From contig JAKSXM010000231.1 in NCBI GenBank assembly GCA_022575985.1, forward strand, positions 20,560,501 to 20,624,500: a stretch of DNA of 64,000 nucleotides. Reading direction: 5' to 3'. A program made the translations under genes and the position numbers. Below are positions 11,605-22,440 of this stretch, in pieces; the stretch's first letter is position 1, and each line of letters opens with the position of its first letter. The notes beneath the pieces were generated by a model. The model saw nothing but the letters and a program-made list of their open reading frames with translations, was not told where the DNA came from and did no database searches. Origin of the DNA: Anagrus nilaparvatae (Eukaryota; Arthropoda; Insecta; Hymenoptera; Mymaridae).

Positions 11605-12042
11605 TTGTTAGTTCAGTTTATGGAATCCCAGATTGCTATATTGGAATCTATTGAGGAAAACAGTAATGTAGTAAATCAAGGTAGTAGTACAAATAATTCA
11701 TATAATTTAGCTACTCAGCCCCAAATAAAGACATTTCACACTCAATTAAAGTCTAATAATAATAATTCTAAATTAGAATGTCTTATGTGCAAAGCCAATC
11801 ATAAATTACAAAACTGCAACAATTACAAGCAGTTAACCCCTGACAAAAAATATGAATTTGTAAAATCTTTGCCAAGGTGTTGTAATAGCAGTGTTTGTAG
11901 GAAAAAACACCATACATCCTTACATGATGATAATTATATGAATAAATTTAATAAGCAAAAAACTAAAAATTCCAATAATAGCAATCAGGCTTCACGTCAA
12001 ATTTCGAATCATAATAAAAATAAAAATTCAAGTAAAAACTAA
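11605..12042 (+). pseudogene. BEL/Pao-type zinc-knuckle region
   Basis: This 145-residue frame contains CLMCKANHKLQNC, a C-x2-C-x4-H-x4-C knuckle, followed by a YEFVKSLPRCCN segment and then CRKKHHTSLH. That succession marks the region between Gag and protease in BEL/Pao elements. A low-complexity Asn/Lys/Gln tail follows. The second cysteine cluster is degenerate compared with the usual family pattern. The frame ends in a stop at 12042, and the protease lies just downstream. Confidence 0.7.
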
Positions 12043-12132
12043 AGTAATAATATTGATGTTGGAGGAGGTAAATCTTCGGCTACCTCTCTAGTTACTGCTG
12101 TAAATATTTGTAGAAGTCCTTCTCATACTTTA

Positions 12133-12633
12133 TTGTCTACAGCAGTAGTCAAGTTAATTAATGAAAATGGCTATGAAAAGTATGCTAGAGCTTTAGTCGA
12201 TCAAGCTTCACAGGCGTCTTTCATAAGCCAGTCTTTGTTTAAAAGAATGTGCAGTAGTTATACCCCTACAAAAAGACCTGTCTCAGGCATAGGTAGTAAA
12301 AATGATTACACGTGCACAAAAGTTGTTCAATTTCGATTAAAGCCTCGTTTTATGTCAGACTTTTCCTTGGAAATTCAAGCATATGTTATACCTAAAATTT
12401 CTTCTCATGCACCTACGGCCAGTTCTGAAACTGAGAACCTCAATCATATCTTAGGTCTTGCTGATCCAGGATTTTGCAGGCGGGGTCAAATTGAAATTTG
12501 GCTCAACACTTCAGTCCACGCCGCCATAGTCGAGGGGGGTGTGAGACGAGGTGCTCTTAATGATCCTATTGCTACAAAGACAAAATTAGGTTACATTATC
12601 TCTGTTAATGCTGGCATAGGGTCAAATTCTTGA
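12133..12633 (+). pseudogene. BEL/Pao-type retropepsin (A17-like) relic
   Basis: The frame encodes an aspartic protease of the BEL/Pao type. The catalytic region reads ARALVDQASQASFIS, where the family usually has D-x-G-S-Q-A-S-F-I. The glycine is alanine here, one sign of decay. A later ILGLADP corresponds to the family's hydrophobic flap and second-half region. A block ending KLGYIIS matches the usual domain end before the polymerase. A stop at 12633 separates it from the RT relic. Confidence 0.7.
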
Positions 12634-12819
12634 AGGAAATATCAGAAGGAAATTTTGGATTCGTCTTCTCATATGCTTAATCCGGATGAGTAAGAGTGCG
12701 AAAACCATTTTAAAAATACCCATTTCAGAAACGCGGATGGTAGATATGTTGTCAGGCTCCCATTCAAAATTAATATAACAGACTTTTAGTTTCCTGGTTC
12801 GTTTGCTGTAGCCAAAAAC

Positions 12820-13515
12820 GTGCTTCTTAGAATAGAGAAACGTTTTTTAAATAATCCCCATTTTAAAATATTGTATACAGAATTTATGGTAGACTATAAA
12901 GAAACTGGTCACATGTCTAAAACTACTGTATTTTTAGTGTTTTTGTATTGTTATATTATCCCACATCATGGAATATTAAAAAAGAGTTCGTTATTAGAAA
13001 AACTAAGAACAGTTTTTAATGCTTCCGCTAGTGACTTTAACAATATTTCTTCAATGATATTTTACATACTGGTGTCAATTTATTCCCCGATCTTTCTGAA
13101 CTCTTACTCCATTGGATGGCGTATCGTTATGTGTTTCTTTCGGACATCAAACAAATGTACAGGCAAATTTTTATTCATGATGATGACCGTAAATTTCAAC
13201 AAATCCTATGCCGTTTTGATTCAGGTCTGTTTAGTGACCAAGGAACCACTTTCATCGGCGCAGATAATATCCTTAAAGAAATGTATATGGCCTCTTCAAG
13301 CTATATGCAGAACCTTTTGGGAAAACTCACCGATGAGGGTACGAATTGGTCATTCAAATCTCCGGGTGCACCACATACGGGGGGAATATGGGAATCAGCT
13401 GTGAAATCTGTAAAAAACCATTTTTGTCGGGGGTAGGAGAACGCCCACTTACTTTTGAAGAGTTTTATACCCTTCTGAAACAGATTGAAGCCTGTCTTAA
13501 CTAAAGGCCATAGAT
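12820..13515 (+). pseudogene. BEL/Pao-type RT fused by deletion to the integrase C-terminal part
   Basis: The first frame (12820 on) carries YIIPHHGILK and KLRTVFNASA, matching the BEL/Pao RT block Y-x-P-H-H-x-V followed by K-L-R-V-V-F-N-A-S-A. After a frameshift near 13115 the text continues in frame 13116-13436 with YVFLSDIKQMYRQI and DDRKFQQILC. It then jumps to integrase: SDQGTTFIGA (second catalytic Asp region) and SPGAPHTGGIWESAVKSVK (catalytic Glu region). The rest of RT, RNase H and the integrase N-terminus are missing, an internal deletion of over 1 kb. Homology ends near 13515 after ERPLTFEEFYTLL in a shifted frame. Confidence 0.75.
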
Positions 13516-13529
13516 TATCTGTTCAGCTA

Positions 13530-14590
13530 TCGTAGTTTTTGAGATATTTAATTTTTAGTGTTTTTGAAATTAATAAAATTTTTTAAAATTTGTAAAAAAA
13601 TTAAAATATCTCGAGATTATTGACAAATTTTATTGTCACAAGTTTGTATTCTCCTAAATTTTTATTCAAAACGGAGGTATCTTTAAATTTTATAAAATAT
13701 TTTTGAAGCTGGTAAAAACAATTTTTTTTATGTTTTTATTTTTTATGTTATTTGTAATAATTTATTTCCTGTGTGTCTCATCACGAGGATGTATTTCATC
13801 ACGAGGCTCAAACCAACGAAAGAAATTACATAAAAACGGTGTCAAAATAAAGTTAAAATAAAAAATTTTTTACTATTTTTGAAAAAAATTAATTTTTTTT
13901 AAAATTTTGTTAAAAAGTGAAATAGCTGAAAAATATGATAAAATTTTAATGTCGCAATTGGTTTTACTTGATTCAGTCAATTCTAGAACCATCTATATAT
14001 ATACATGTCTGTCTGTCTTTCTGTCTGCACCCTAATGACTCAATAAATGAAAACCAATTGTTATGAAACCGGTGTCTTAATAAGGAATAAAAGTATGCAG
14101 ATAACATAGGCTTTAGTTTTGTTTGCTTTCGTACTTTTGGTGATATTCAATTTTTACTATTTTTGGGATGAATAAAAATTTTTTTTTTAATTTGCTTAAA
14201 AAGTGAAATATCTGAAAAATATGATCAAATTTCAGTGTCGCAAATGGTATTACTTGATTTAGCACTAATTTATACGTACTCGGTTAAATTTTTTTATTTT
14301 CTCTATTACAACTAGAGAATCAATCAGAACCTATAATTTTTCATTAATGTTTTACCTACGCTGCTCTAAATAGTTTGAATATGTTTGCATAATTATAAAT
14401 TTGAAGTGAAACATGAATTTTTTAAGCAAAAGAAAAATATTGAAGTAAATGTAAACAGGAGGGACTGAGCCTCATCTGAAAAATCTGAATGTTTTTGCAT
14501 AATTATAAATTTGCAGTGAAAAATGATTATTTGAAGAAAAACAAACGGAAGTAAATGTGACACAGGGGGGGGGCAGAGCAAAAGAACAAT
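13530..14590 (+). mobile_element. Helitron-like non-autonomous element, copy 2 (3' end lost)
   Basis: From about 13740 the sequence matches the minus strand of copy 1 (9755-9490). A (TA)n/(GTCT)n patch at 13995-14030 and the GCATAATTATAAATTTG motif (twice, near 14390 and 14499) follow. It contains an extra internal duplication: the segment with GAAATATCTGAAAAATATGAT occurs at about 13919 and again near 14203. The terminal G-rich hairpin is degraded near 14565-14580 and the CTAG end is absent. No coding capacity. Confidence 0.45.
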
Positions 14591-14744
14591 TAACTTCTTG
14601 ATTACTATAATCATTTGATAGTTTAGAATTAATATATTTTATATTTAATATTATTTAATAGACCAAAAGAGTGGTCTATTAAATAAAGAATAATTTTTTA
14701 AATACACCTATATAGAACATTAATTAATACTTAATGCAGAAGAG

Positions 14745-14862
14745 CACGATAATTCTCTATTATAATTATATATTTGCAGTGAAAAATTATTCTTTGAAGC
14801 AACTTACACAGAAATAAATGCATCACAAGGGGGGGTCGGAGCCCCCCTATCATCTATGCTAG
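14745..14862 (+). mobile_element. Helitron-like 3' terminus, copy 3
   Basis: This fragment keeps the family's terminal structure: the GAAGCAAC and CACAAGGG blocks, a hairpin GGGGGTCGGAGCCCCC, a 12-base spacer, then CTAG at 14859-14862 followed by T. A stem-loop shortly upstream of a CTRR end inserted before T is the classical Helitron 3' signature. Confidence 0.55.
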
Positions 14863-15091
14863 TTTGTATACATATAAATATGACTAGCAAACGTTCGTAG
14901 CTTTCACCAATTTAATAATGCCTACTTTTTTACTTCTAACTAATAAAGTTACTCGTACCCGGGAAGGCTTGTTTTTAACTAATGAATTAGCAAATATTGG
15001 AAAGTAGAAATTTAGTGAATAGGATTGGATAGTGAAGTAGAAATAAAAACACAGTTAATTAATATACCAAAAACCCGATTAGACTTGCAAT

Positions 15092-15262
15092 TATTTATTG
15101 ATAGAAACAAATATAATAATAAAATAATTATAAATATTGCAAAGATAATTAAATAAGTGTGATGCAAAACCATCTACCAACCGGGAATTTACTAGTTAAA
15201 ATTATTTAATTATTTTATTTTTAATAATTATATGAAAACTAGTACGTATATTACGTGTATTT
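15092..15262. repeat. Left copy of an imperfect direct repeat of about 170 bp
   Basis: TTTATTGATAGAAACAAATA through GAAAACTAGTACGTA recurs at 15612-15785 with a few substitutions and small indels. The two copies bracket a LINE 3' end. Confidence 0.6.
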
Positions 15263-15384
15263 TTAGAAGGAAGTGACAACATACAGAAGGTCTTAATATT
15301 TATTTTATTTTAATTTTATTTTTATAACTTTAAGATTAATTGTTTCAGCTTTTAGGCCAATTTTATTTTGGGACATAGATATTA

Positions 15385-15611
15385 AAGTCTCTAAAATGGA
15401 AGAAGAAATGAAAGGTTCCTCAATTAAGTGAAGATACATGGCCTTGAGTCAACCCCAAGTAATGTGATAAACAGTTCCGGGCTGACTTTAATAAGGTATG
15501 AAGGGAGTGGAGTTTTAGTGGGTATGAGCCGAGTCCCACAAAACCGAACAGTACGGGCTGTCGGTATGCGTAATGCATTTCTCCACTTCCTACGCAAAGA
15601 AAAAAAAAATT
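15385..15611 (+). mobile_element. 3' end of an R1-type LINE (UTR and poly(A) only)
   Basis: From GAAGATACATGGCC the sequence parallels the 3' UTR of the better-preserved LINE at 32950-33180: CAACCC, GTAATGTGATAAAC, GTTCCGGGCTGACTT and ATAAGGTATGA, ending in a terminal A run at 15600-15610. No coding sequence is kept. The copy is severely 5'-truncated. Confidence 0.6.
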
Positions 15612-15790
15612 TATTGATAGAAACAAATATAATAATAACTTAATAAACTAATTATAAATATTGCAAAAATAATTAAATAAGTATAATGCAAAACCATTTA
15701 CTAACCATTTACTAGTAAAAATTATAAGTTTAAATAATTTCTAACGATTATAATTATTGTTAATAATTATCTGAAAACTAGTACGTGTAT
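15612..15790. repeat. Right copy of the imperfect 170-bp direct repeat
   Basis: The repeat starts directly after the LINE poly(A) run, matching 15092 onward. Confidence 0.6.
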
Positions 15791-15884
15791 TACAAAGTTC
15801 CAACGACAAGAGAGGCTGAGAGAACCAAAACTACTCCTATTTATAGTGATTGACTATTGACGTGTATTTTTGACAAATTAATTA

Positions 15885-16860
15885 AGAGGGGTCCAACTCC
15901 GCTGTACCGGACCCTAGCCCGGAGCCTCATAAGGCTGAGGAAGGAGGAAGGTGGTTTAGGCCGCCTTTTTTCAAGGTTGAACTAGAATCAAGGATATAGG
16001 ATATAGCTCTCTGGAACAACTGAGGCTGCCCTATAAATCGGGTCTCATGCCTTGCATTTCTCCGGGGACATGCTCTATGCTGTACCCCATGTGTCCATGT
16101 TAGGAATGCCGCAGACTGCTCATAGTTATCCTATAAGCGGTTCTGGAATAACTCAGGCTGCCCTATAAATCGGGTTTTATGCCTTCTCTTTCCCTCGAAC
16201 ATTCTTGATAAGCATGCAGTTGCAGACTGCTATCCTAAAACTATCCTTGAGAAAGAGGCACATTAAAGGTTTTCTCACATACAGGGTTGCCTTAGACCTG
16301 ACGTATTGGCTCTTAGCATGGGAGAATTCTACCTCGAGCACAGCCACGTAGCCGATTAAAGGTAGTCGCGAGTTTCGCTAAATCATGACTGCAAGTTGTT
16401 TTTTCTGGTTTAGGAATGTGTGAAGGTGATGGGTTATTGGGTTATTTGGAAGTGGCATTGTCATCAGACAAGGAGGAGCAATCCTCCAATCTGTAGGGGA
16501 TCTATCTATGGAATCAATGTCGTCTGGTTCCAGAGTAAAATCTGACATCAGCTCTCACGATTCCACTGACAGATACCTGACCTGTTCAATGAAGGGTATA
16601 AAACATTGTGGAATGGTAGCATACATGGAGGTTGAGGATTGGTATTCCCTCGCCTCACCGTCTCTCAATCGAAGTCTTTTACATTCCGGATTAATAATCG
16701 TAGGTGATGCCATCAGACATGGTGGTGAAACCCCCCGATCTGTAGGACTATTATTACTGGATGGATGCTGGAAGCTGATAGATACTCTCTGTCAGGGACT
16801 AACGTAAATCCTTAACGTTCTCTTACTCAACTAAAGGCCCTTTGTCCAGGGACACAGTCT
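15885..16860 (+). other. 5' leader of an R1-type LINE, with tandem repeats
   Basis: This segment has noticeably higher G+C than its surroundings. Two tandem units share GGCTGCCCTATAAATCGGG, at about 16007-16140 and 16141-16260, each followed by a TGCAGACTGCT-like block. A second, weaker repeat pair contains CATCAGACA and ATCTGTAGG (16460-16500 and 16710-16745). The position directly before an ORF1 relic and the repeat structure fit a LINE 5' UTR. A frame at 16508-16807 is probably not a gene. Confidence 0.45.
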
Positions 16861-17545
16861 TATTTTATGAACAATGCTAGATACAATGAATTATCCCAGG
16901 TTGATACCCCTGTTATAGAGGGTAATTCAACCTCTGATTCCGATCAAGTGAAAGCCTTGGTGGTCAGAACCGGAGACACGGATTTTTGGGGTCTCCAATT
17001 TAGCATTTCCCAGCAGCAAAGAGCATAACTCATTCCTTCACTAACGCGGTGACGTCTCCTCCGAAAGATATGGTTCAGGAGGGGGCTAAGGTAGCTTCTG
17101 GCCAGCTAACGCAGCCACAGGATGTAGCTACAGGTACCCCCTCCAGATGAGGATGATTTCGTCGCCGTTAAAAGCAAAGGTCAAAGAAAAAAGGAAAAGA
17201 AGAAAAAGAAAAAAGAGTTTGAAAGAAAGATGGCAGAGGCCCGTAAAAACCAAGAGCAGGAAAAGAAGAAGCAGCAGGAGAAGCAGCAGCAGCAGCCAAA
17301 AATAACTGCAACAGCAGCAGACCAGCGGCAGGGGGCATAACCGGCGCATAAGGATCCCTAAGCGTAAGGAGGCTTTAATAATAAAGCCTCCTGAAGAGAA
17401 GTCTTATGCGACAGCCCTGCTGGAGATCAAAAGAGGTGTCCAATTAAAGGATTCTGGTACTGAGGTTCAGATCCAGAAAACCCAGAAAACCCAGGATGGC
17501 AGCGACCTAATAGAGCTTGGCTCTTCGAAAGATAATAAGAGCTTA
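16861..17545 (+). pseudogene. R1-clade-like LINE ORF1 relic
   Basis: Scattered frames encode an acidic Ser/Thr-rich start, then a Lys/Glu/Gln coiled-coil-like stretch (VKSKGQRKKEKKKKKK...EFERKMAEARK). A block at about 17375-17530 reads KRKEALIIKPPEEKSYATAL and LLEIKRGVQLKDSG. It is the same conserved ORF1 block found on the minus strand at 438-200, with ALLIKPAAGHTYEETLLSIK. Several stops and frameshifts interrupt the gene. It stops near 17545, where a gypsy relic in opposite orientation begins. The zinc knuckles and ORF2 are absent. Confidence 0.6.
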
Positions 17546-17611
17546 ACTTTTATTTATTTAAAACTAATAAGAAATTTTTATTATTTGATTTATTTTATTT
17601 TTTTTTATTTT

Positions 17612-18063
17612 TAGTAATAGATTCCTCCGTGTGGAGTTTCCATGGTGCCGGCACCTTCTGTATCAATACTAAATTTTTATCCGGATTGTGTTGGGGTGTC
17701 TGTAATCTGCATTTTATTTTTAACTTTTCGTCTTACCAATTTTTTGAAATGACAAGTTAAACACTGTCTGATATAATCTTGAATTTCATCTCTCATATTT
17801 CCCCAGCTGTATTTGGTTCTAAGACGTTTAAAAGTTTTTAAAAATGCAAGATGGCCAGAAACTAAAGTGTCAAGAGCTTCCTTAAGCAAAGCCTCTCTTT
17901 CTGACGGATGTGGCACACTCACTTCTCCTAAACTAACTATGATTTTATTATCTTCATTGTCCTGCAGACTTTTCTTTAATTTTCTAATTATTTCTAGCCA
18001 CTCAATAAAAGTAATCCTGTTTGACTTTACTATGCTGAACGATTTGATTCCATATTCCTTCAA
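17612..18063 (-). pseudogene. Ty3/gypsy-type integrase N-terminal (zinc-binding) region
   Basis: The frame contains GHLAFLKTFKRLRTKYSW, NMRDEIQDYIRQCLTC and HFKKLVRRKV. In gypsy elements this is the H-H-C-C zinc-binding region with K-T...R-L-R..Y-x-W and C-x2-C. The second half of the domain and the start of the catalytic core (FSIDTEGAGT, where the family has a catalytic Asp) run past a stop at 17677 to about 17612 before homology ends. It is fused at its N-terminal side to an RT piece by deletion, so most of RT, all of RNase H and the integrase core are missing. Confidence 0.65.
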
Positions 18064-18981
18064 CAGAGTTTTTAGTTATTAAATAATTTTTCTCATCATC
18101 AATATATGCTATTACTCCTTCTAGGTCTCTAAATAACATTTGGATCAGTCGCATAAAACTACTAGCACTATTCTTAGCACCAAATGGTACCCTAGTGTAA
18201 TCATATAGTCCATACACGGTGGAATATGCAGTTTTATGTCTGTTCTTTTTGTGTATTAGGATTTGATGAAAGCCTTAGCTAAGGTCAAGAGAGCAGAAGT
18301 ACTTTGTCCCATTTATGCTGTCCTGAATAAATTTTGCAAATGGATATTGATCAGAGTTTTATCATTTAAACGCCTCAAATCCAAGACTAATCGATATTTA
18401 ACTATTCCCTGGCTGTATGGTTTCTTAGGTACCAACATTGTTGGATGGCTATAAGATAAGTGTGATGATGTAATTATACCTTATGCTAACAGCTTATTTA
18501 ATTGTTCTTTCAATTCTTCTGTCAAAAGAGATGAAATTCTATACATTATGCAAGTAATTGGTACTTCATCAACAGTGAAAATTCTATGCTGTAAAACATT
18601 TGTAAACGATAGAGGTTCCCCTGGTATATGAAAAACGTCTGCATTTTATTCCACAATTTTCTCCACGATTTTCTTATCCTCATCATTCAAATGGCCTAGA
18701 TTTGATACTTCCTTAACTTTTTCGACTCTTTGTTCAGGCGTAGGCTCCATATATAGGATACTTTCACTATTATTTAACTCTTTTCAAACTTCACTTATAA
18801 TTACCTTAATTTGTTCTAAAAATTGCATGTTATTTTGTAAATTATCCATTTCAATGACAGTATTTAAATTATCAAAGGGCTCAATAAATTCATATAACTT
18901 ACACTGATTGACCTCATTTACTATATTATTAGTGATTGCCATAGAATTATTTTTATAATTTACATTTTTAGTAATCAGTGA
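18002..18981 (-). pseudogene. Ty3/gypsy-type reverse transcriptase N-terminal half
   Basis: In minus-strand order the sequence encodes a linker (LNDEDKKIVEKIVE, then ADVFHIPGEPL), HRIFTVDEVPI, SHPTMLVPKKPYSQGIVKYR with LVLDLRRLNDKT, and then YTRVPFGAKNSASSF and GVIAYIDDE. These match gypsy-family RT blocks, including P-x-x-x-V-P-K-K...K-x-R-x-V-x-D-x-R, the x-R-x-P-F-G block and the Y-x-D-D box. Several stops and frameshifts are present. The polymerase palm is cut immediately after the YIDD box and joined to integrase near 18060. Confidence 0.65.
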
Positions 18982-18985
18982 TTAA

Positions 18986-19682
18986 GGGGGTAAACCTAAT
19001 TGGAGATAGAAAAAAGGTGTGGTTTTCTGGATAGGTTTTCGAGTAGAAATAATTGAGATAATTTTTTCAAAGTTGGCACTTTATTAGATTATAAGTTGCT
19101 AAACATTTCTTTTTTTTTTTTTTAATTTTTTCAAAATGGCGCCAAGTACAGGTCCTCAAAGTTGGGCCTCACTTTTCACTGTGTGCAGGATTCCGTTCTC
19201 CAAATTGTACAGAAACACACGAAACTAAATTAATTATGTTTGGGAAACATTTTTCTTCTGGATTGATGGATTTAAATTTCGGAAAATGGAAAATTGTGAA
19301 AATTATTTAATTTTTTTCAAAAATTGCAATTTTTTTCACATGTTTTTTTGAAAGAAAAAAAAATTGGGACATTTTTTAGAAAAACCCTTCGATCAATCCA
19401 GAAGATAATTGTATTTTAAAAATGTAGCTAAAAAATTAGGAAGATATCTTTTGAGTTATCTTGCACACAAATCGAAAAACAATGTTTCGAGAAAAACGCA
19501 TTTAAAGTTTAGAATACTGTATCTTACGCCTTTCGCGGTGTCTCGCTTCATCGTTTATAACTTTCTTATTATTCAAGATATCATTATAAAAATTTTTTTC
19601 CATATTTTTAAGATGTTTTCCAACCCAAAAAAAATAAAAACAGAAAATCGATTACGAAAAAGTTCCAATTAGGTCTACCCCC
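18986..19682. mobile_element. 697-bp MITE with TTAA target duplication (piggyBac-like)
   Basis: The ends are GGGGGTAAACCTAATTGGA and its near complement TCCAATTAGGTCTACCCCC, flanked on both sides by TTAA (18982-18985 and 19683-19686). TTAA duplications are characteristic of piggyBac elements. No transposase is encoded. It splits the minus-strand gypsy relic, so it arrived after that element. Confidence 0.7.
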
Positions 19683-19952
19683 TTAATTTACTAACCCCTC
19701 TAGTATCTCGAGATTCTCTTTACATAATTCCTCTTCTTTCTCAATTTCTCTTTCATCTATACTTTCATCATCGCTTCCTTCTTTATTTTTTGTCCTCCTT
19801 GCTTTCAAACTGCGTTGTAACGTAACAGAACGATCTGCTTGTTGCCAGCTTACAACACTTTTATTTTCAACTGTATTATTTACATCATTTTCTACAATAT
19901 TTTTATTTAAACCAGCTTTACTTGATACATAGTAAAATAAATTATCCAACAC
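19683..19952 (-). pseudogene. Coding fragment of the gypsy relic, function unclear
   Basis: The 89-residue frame has an Arg/Lys stretch (LQRSLKARRTKNKEG) followed by a strongly acidic tail (DDESIDEREIEKEEEL). It lies upstream of the RT linker on the same strand, separated from it only by the TTAA-flanked MITE, so it is probably part of the same gypsy relic. I do not recognise a protease active site in it. The stop that ends it (TAA) is formed at the MITE insertion junction. Confidence 0.35.
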
Positions 19953-20249
19953 ATTACAAAATTTAGTAAATTTACTATTACTACAAAATTAAGTACATGA
20001 AAACACACTCTATAATCTCTATGCAGTATTTCCATCTTTTACTACTTTCATTGACATTTTCGTTGAAAAATTTTTTCAACACGGACATTTTATTTATAAA
20101 CACATCTGTACCTTTTTACCGACCGCTACAGGGTCCCTGCTGGAAAAATTTTCAAACGCGGGCCTCTTTACCGCAACTGTAGCTTTTTCATCGATCACTA
20201 AAGGATCCTTGCTTGAAAATTCATCCAACAAAGTCTGTCGTTATGAACC

Positions 20250-20985
20250 CTAAAATTCGAATTGGTATGAACATGGTAAATTGTGACAGTATCTTTATTT
20301 GACCATAGCTCGGTAAATTTTCATCGAAAAAAGCAATATCTTTTTTTATTTTCAACTATTTTTTCCCTGGCTATTCAATTCTGAAAGAAAAAAGGAATCT
20401 TATGAAACCCCTTATAGTTTATTACATATATAAGTATTAAGAACAATCTAAAAACAATCTAAAACTGACTAAAATCGCTCCTTGGTCGTTTTATGGTAAG
20501 ATAGATGGGATGTCGTTTGAAGAAAATTTTGAAAAAAAAAATTTGAAAAAAAATGTCGGCAAATGAGATATTTCGGTTTTTCCAAAAACACCAAATCCCA
20601 TTTTCCGGAGTTTTCCGGGGTTTCCCCGAAAAACTAATGGCAGAAATGGATTTACTGAAGGTTTTCCAAAATATATTCTTTCAGAATATTTTTTTAAGCT
20701 ATTATTTATTATTTTTTAGAATTGCCCAAAAAAGTTTTAACGCTGGTTGAGAGCAATTAGCCATAACTCGGGCTGTTTAAGACCTAGAGGGCTGAAAATT
20801 TCAGGATTCTCCTTTCTTAGTGTTATAAAAACATGGGAAAAATTTAAGGCCGATCCGACGACCCAGCTGCCCACCATTGCTGTTTTGGCTAAGACAGACT
20901 CTTGGTAAAAAACAAAATTTTTGTTTTTCATTAAGCAGCTAAAAAAATTAAAAAAAAAAATTTTTTTCAATTTTTAAGAATTTTT
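20250..20985. repeat. Diverged copy of the foldback-family core
   Basis: The core resembles both arms of the foldback element at 22492-29774. Shared motifs include ATTTCGGTTTTTCCAAAA, CATAACTCGGGCTGTTTAAG, CCTAGAGGGCTGAAAATTTC and GGCCGATCCGA. It matches the orientation of the right arm (23560-23870). Terminal repeats were not found, so it is a partial, older copy. It interrupts the gypsy relic between gag and the coding fragment at 19683-19952. Confidence 0.55.
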
Positions 20986-21039
20986 TTAATTTTTCAATTT
21001 ATAAAAAAAAAATTTTTTCAAACTCGAGTGCCAATTCTC

Positions 21040-21574
21040 TGCCTATATCATTTAGTACATTTACGGTCATTTTCCATCTAGCAGAATTTTTTTTCATAAG
21101 AAATTACGCTAAAGCCGATTCTTGTCGCTTTTTTTTTACCACACTGTGCAATGGTCTCCCCTCCAATTTCGCCCCCTTTTTTATCTTTCTTCCCAGCTAT
21201 TTTATTTTGTTGACGAATAGTATGACTTTCTCTTTCTCTCCTTGTCGTACCTCTAAATCCCCTCTTAGCTCGTGCTATGTTTTGGGATTTCCACGAAGGA
21301 GAATTTCACTAAGTCAATGACTTCTTTAATGGAGCAAAAATTGTGTCCAATGGCTGCGATGCCTCTCCTTTTAGCCTTAAGAGAAATAACGGTGCTACCT
21401 TGCTTTCGTTTTCTGAGGGGGTCATACCTTTCACCCTGCCACACCCGATTACGAAATTCTCCACCTCTTCTTGCGAACCGGTGAATTCTGGAATGGTATT
21501 GATTGTATCTTTTATCGGGAATGGCCTTATCTTTGATATAGATAGTGAAGATGTCCCCGTAAATTCATTTGCCT
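21040..21574 (-). pseudogene. Ty3/gypsy-type Gag relic
   Basis: The minus strand encodes NTIPEFTGSQEEVENFVIG, then a hydrophobic stretch and FLLRLKGEASQPLDTIFA, ending at a stop near 21309. This is the pattern of a gypsy Gag capsid region: I-P-x-F-x-G-x...E-x-F followed by L-x-G-x-A. A basic tail (RAKRGFRGTTRRERE) continues in another frame to about 21100. It lies upstream of the RT and integrase relics on the same strand, in the right order for one element of about 4 kb. Confidence 0.55.
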
Positions 21575-21579
21575 GATAC

Positions 21580-22368
21580 GTACCAATTTTATTGTAAATT
21601 CGCGAAAAATGTGTAAATGTACAAAAAAATTACACTTACAAAGTTTTCCTGAATATATACATCAAGAAGACCGCAACAAAATCTTTTTCTTTGTTAAATG
21701 ATTATCAATATTTTTTACTAAAACTTTGTTAAACTTTGTCAAAAATTACTAAATTAATATTAAATTAATTTTGACAGCAATTAAAAAAAATTAAAAAATT
21801 GGTCATTTTTAATCAAAAATTATAGGTTATTTGGATATAGTTATAAAATCTAAAGCGATCAATGATAAAAAATGCGGGATACGTCATTCGAAAGGTAACA
21901 CTTACACCAAAAAAAGTAGAACAACCAGAAGTGTTTCATTTAATTTTTGAGGTTGCAGCGTTTTATCGAAAATTACCAAAAAACCCTGTTTTATAAGATT
22001 GAGCGAACATATAAATTTGCGTTTCTAGCCCTTGAATTCCCTTGGGAATAAATGCAGGGCTGTTTGCATGTCTTTAGAACATATAAAAGTATGTTTTCGA
22101 GTAAAAATTAGCTTTTTAAAACACTTTGTGGCTTCTGTCAAAATTTGTATAGCTAAAAACTCAAAATCCCCATGTTATTTAAACGGGGAACTTCAAGTGC
22201 TCGGCGGCACGGTTTAAAAAAATCGAAAATCAAAATCTTTGGAGCTGGAGATTTTTTACGACCAAAATATTCGAAAAAAATTGGGGGAGGAAATATATCG
22301 AAAAAAACCAAAATAAGACACTCCCTAATATACACACACCCACACACGTACAAACACACATACATACT
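21580..22368. other. No recognisable gene
   Basis: AT-rich sequence. Short (CA)n-rich text occurs at 22330-22366. Part may be the leader of the gypsy relic; I see no LTR. Confidence 0.4.
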
Positions 22369-22440
22369 GAGATGGCTACACCCAGGGGGTGGTAGACCAA
22401 TGGTTATTTTACTTAAGAAACACTCTAATATATATAATCT
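22369..22440 (+). repeat. Fragment related to the solo LTR start
   Basis: TGAGATGGCTACACCC followed by GGGGGTGGTA repeats the left end of the solo LTR at 4622, with resemblance fading within about 50 bp. Confidence 0.5.

Noticed and set aside
16508..16807. A 99-codon frame in the LINE leader
   Set aside because: It overlaps repeated leader sequence and shows no known domain; ORF1 lies downstream.
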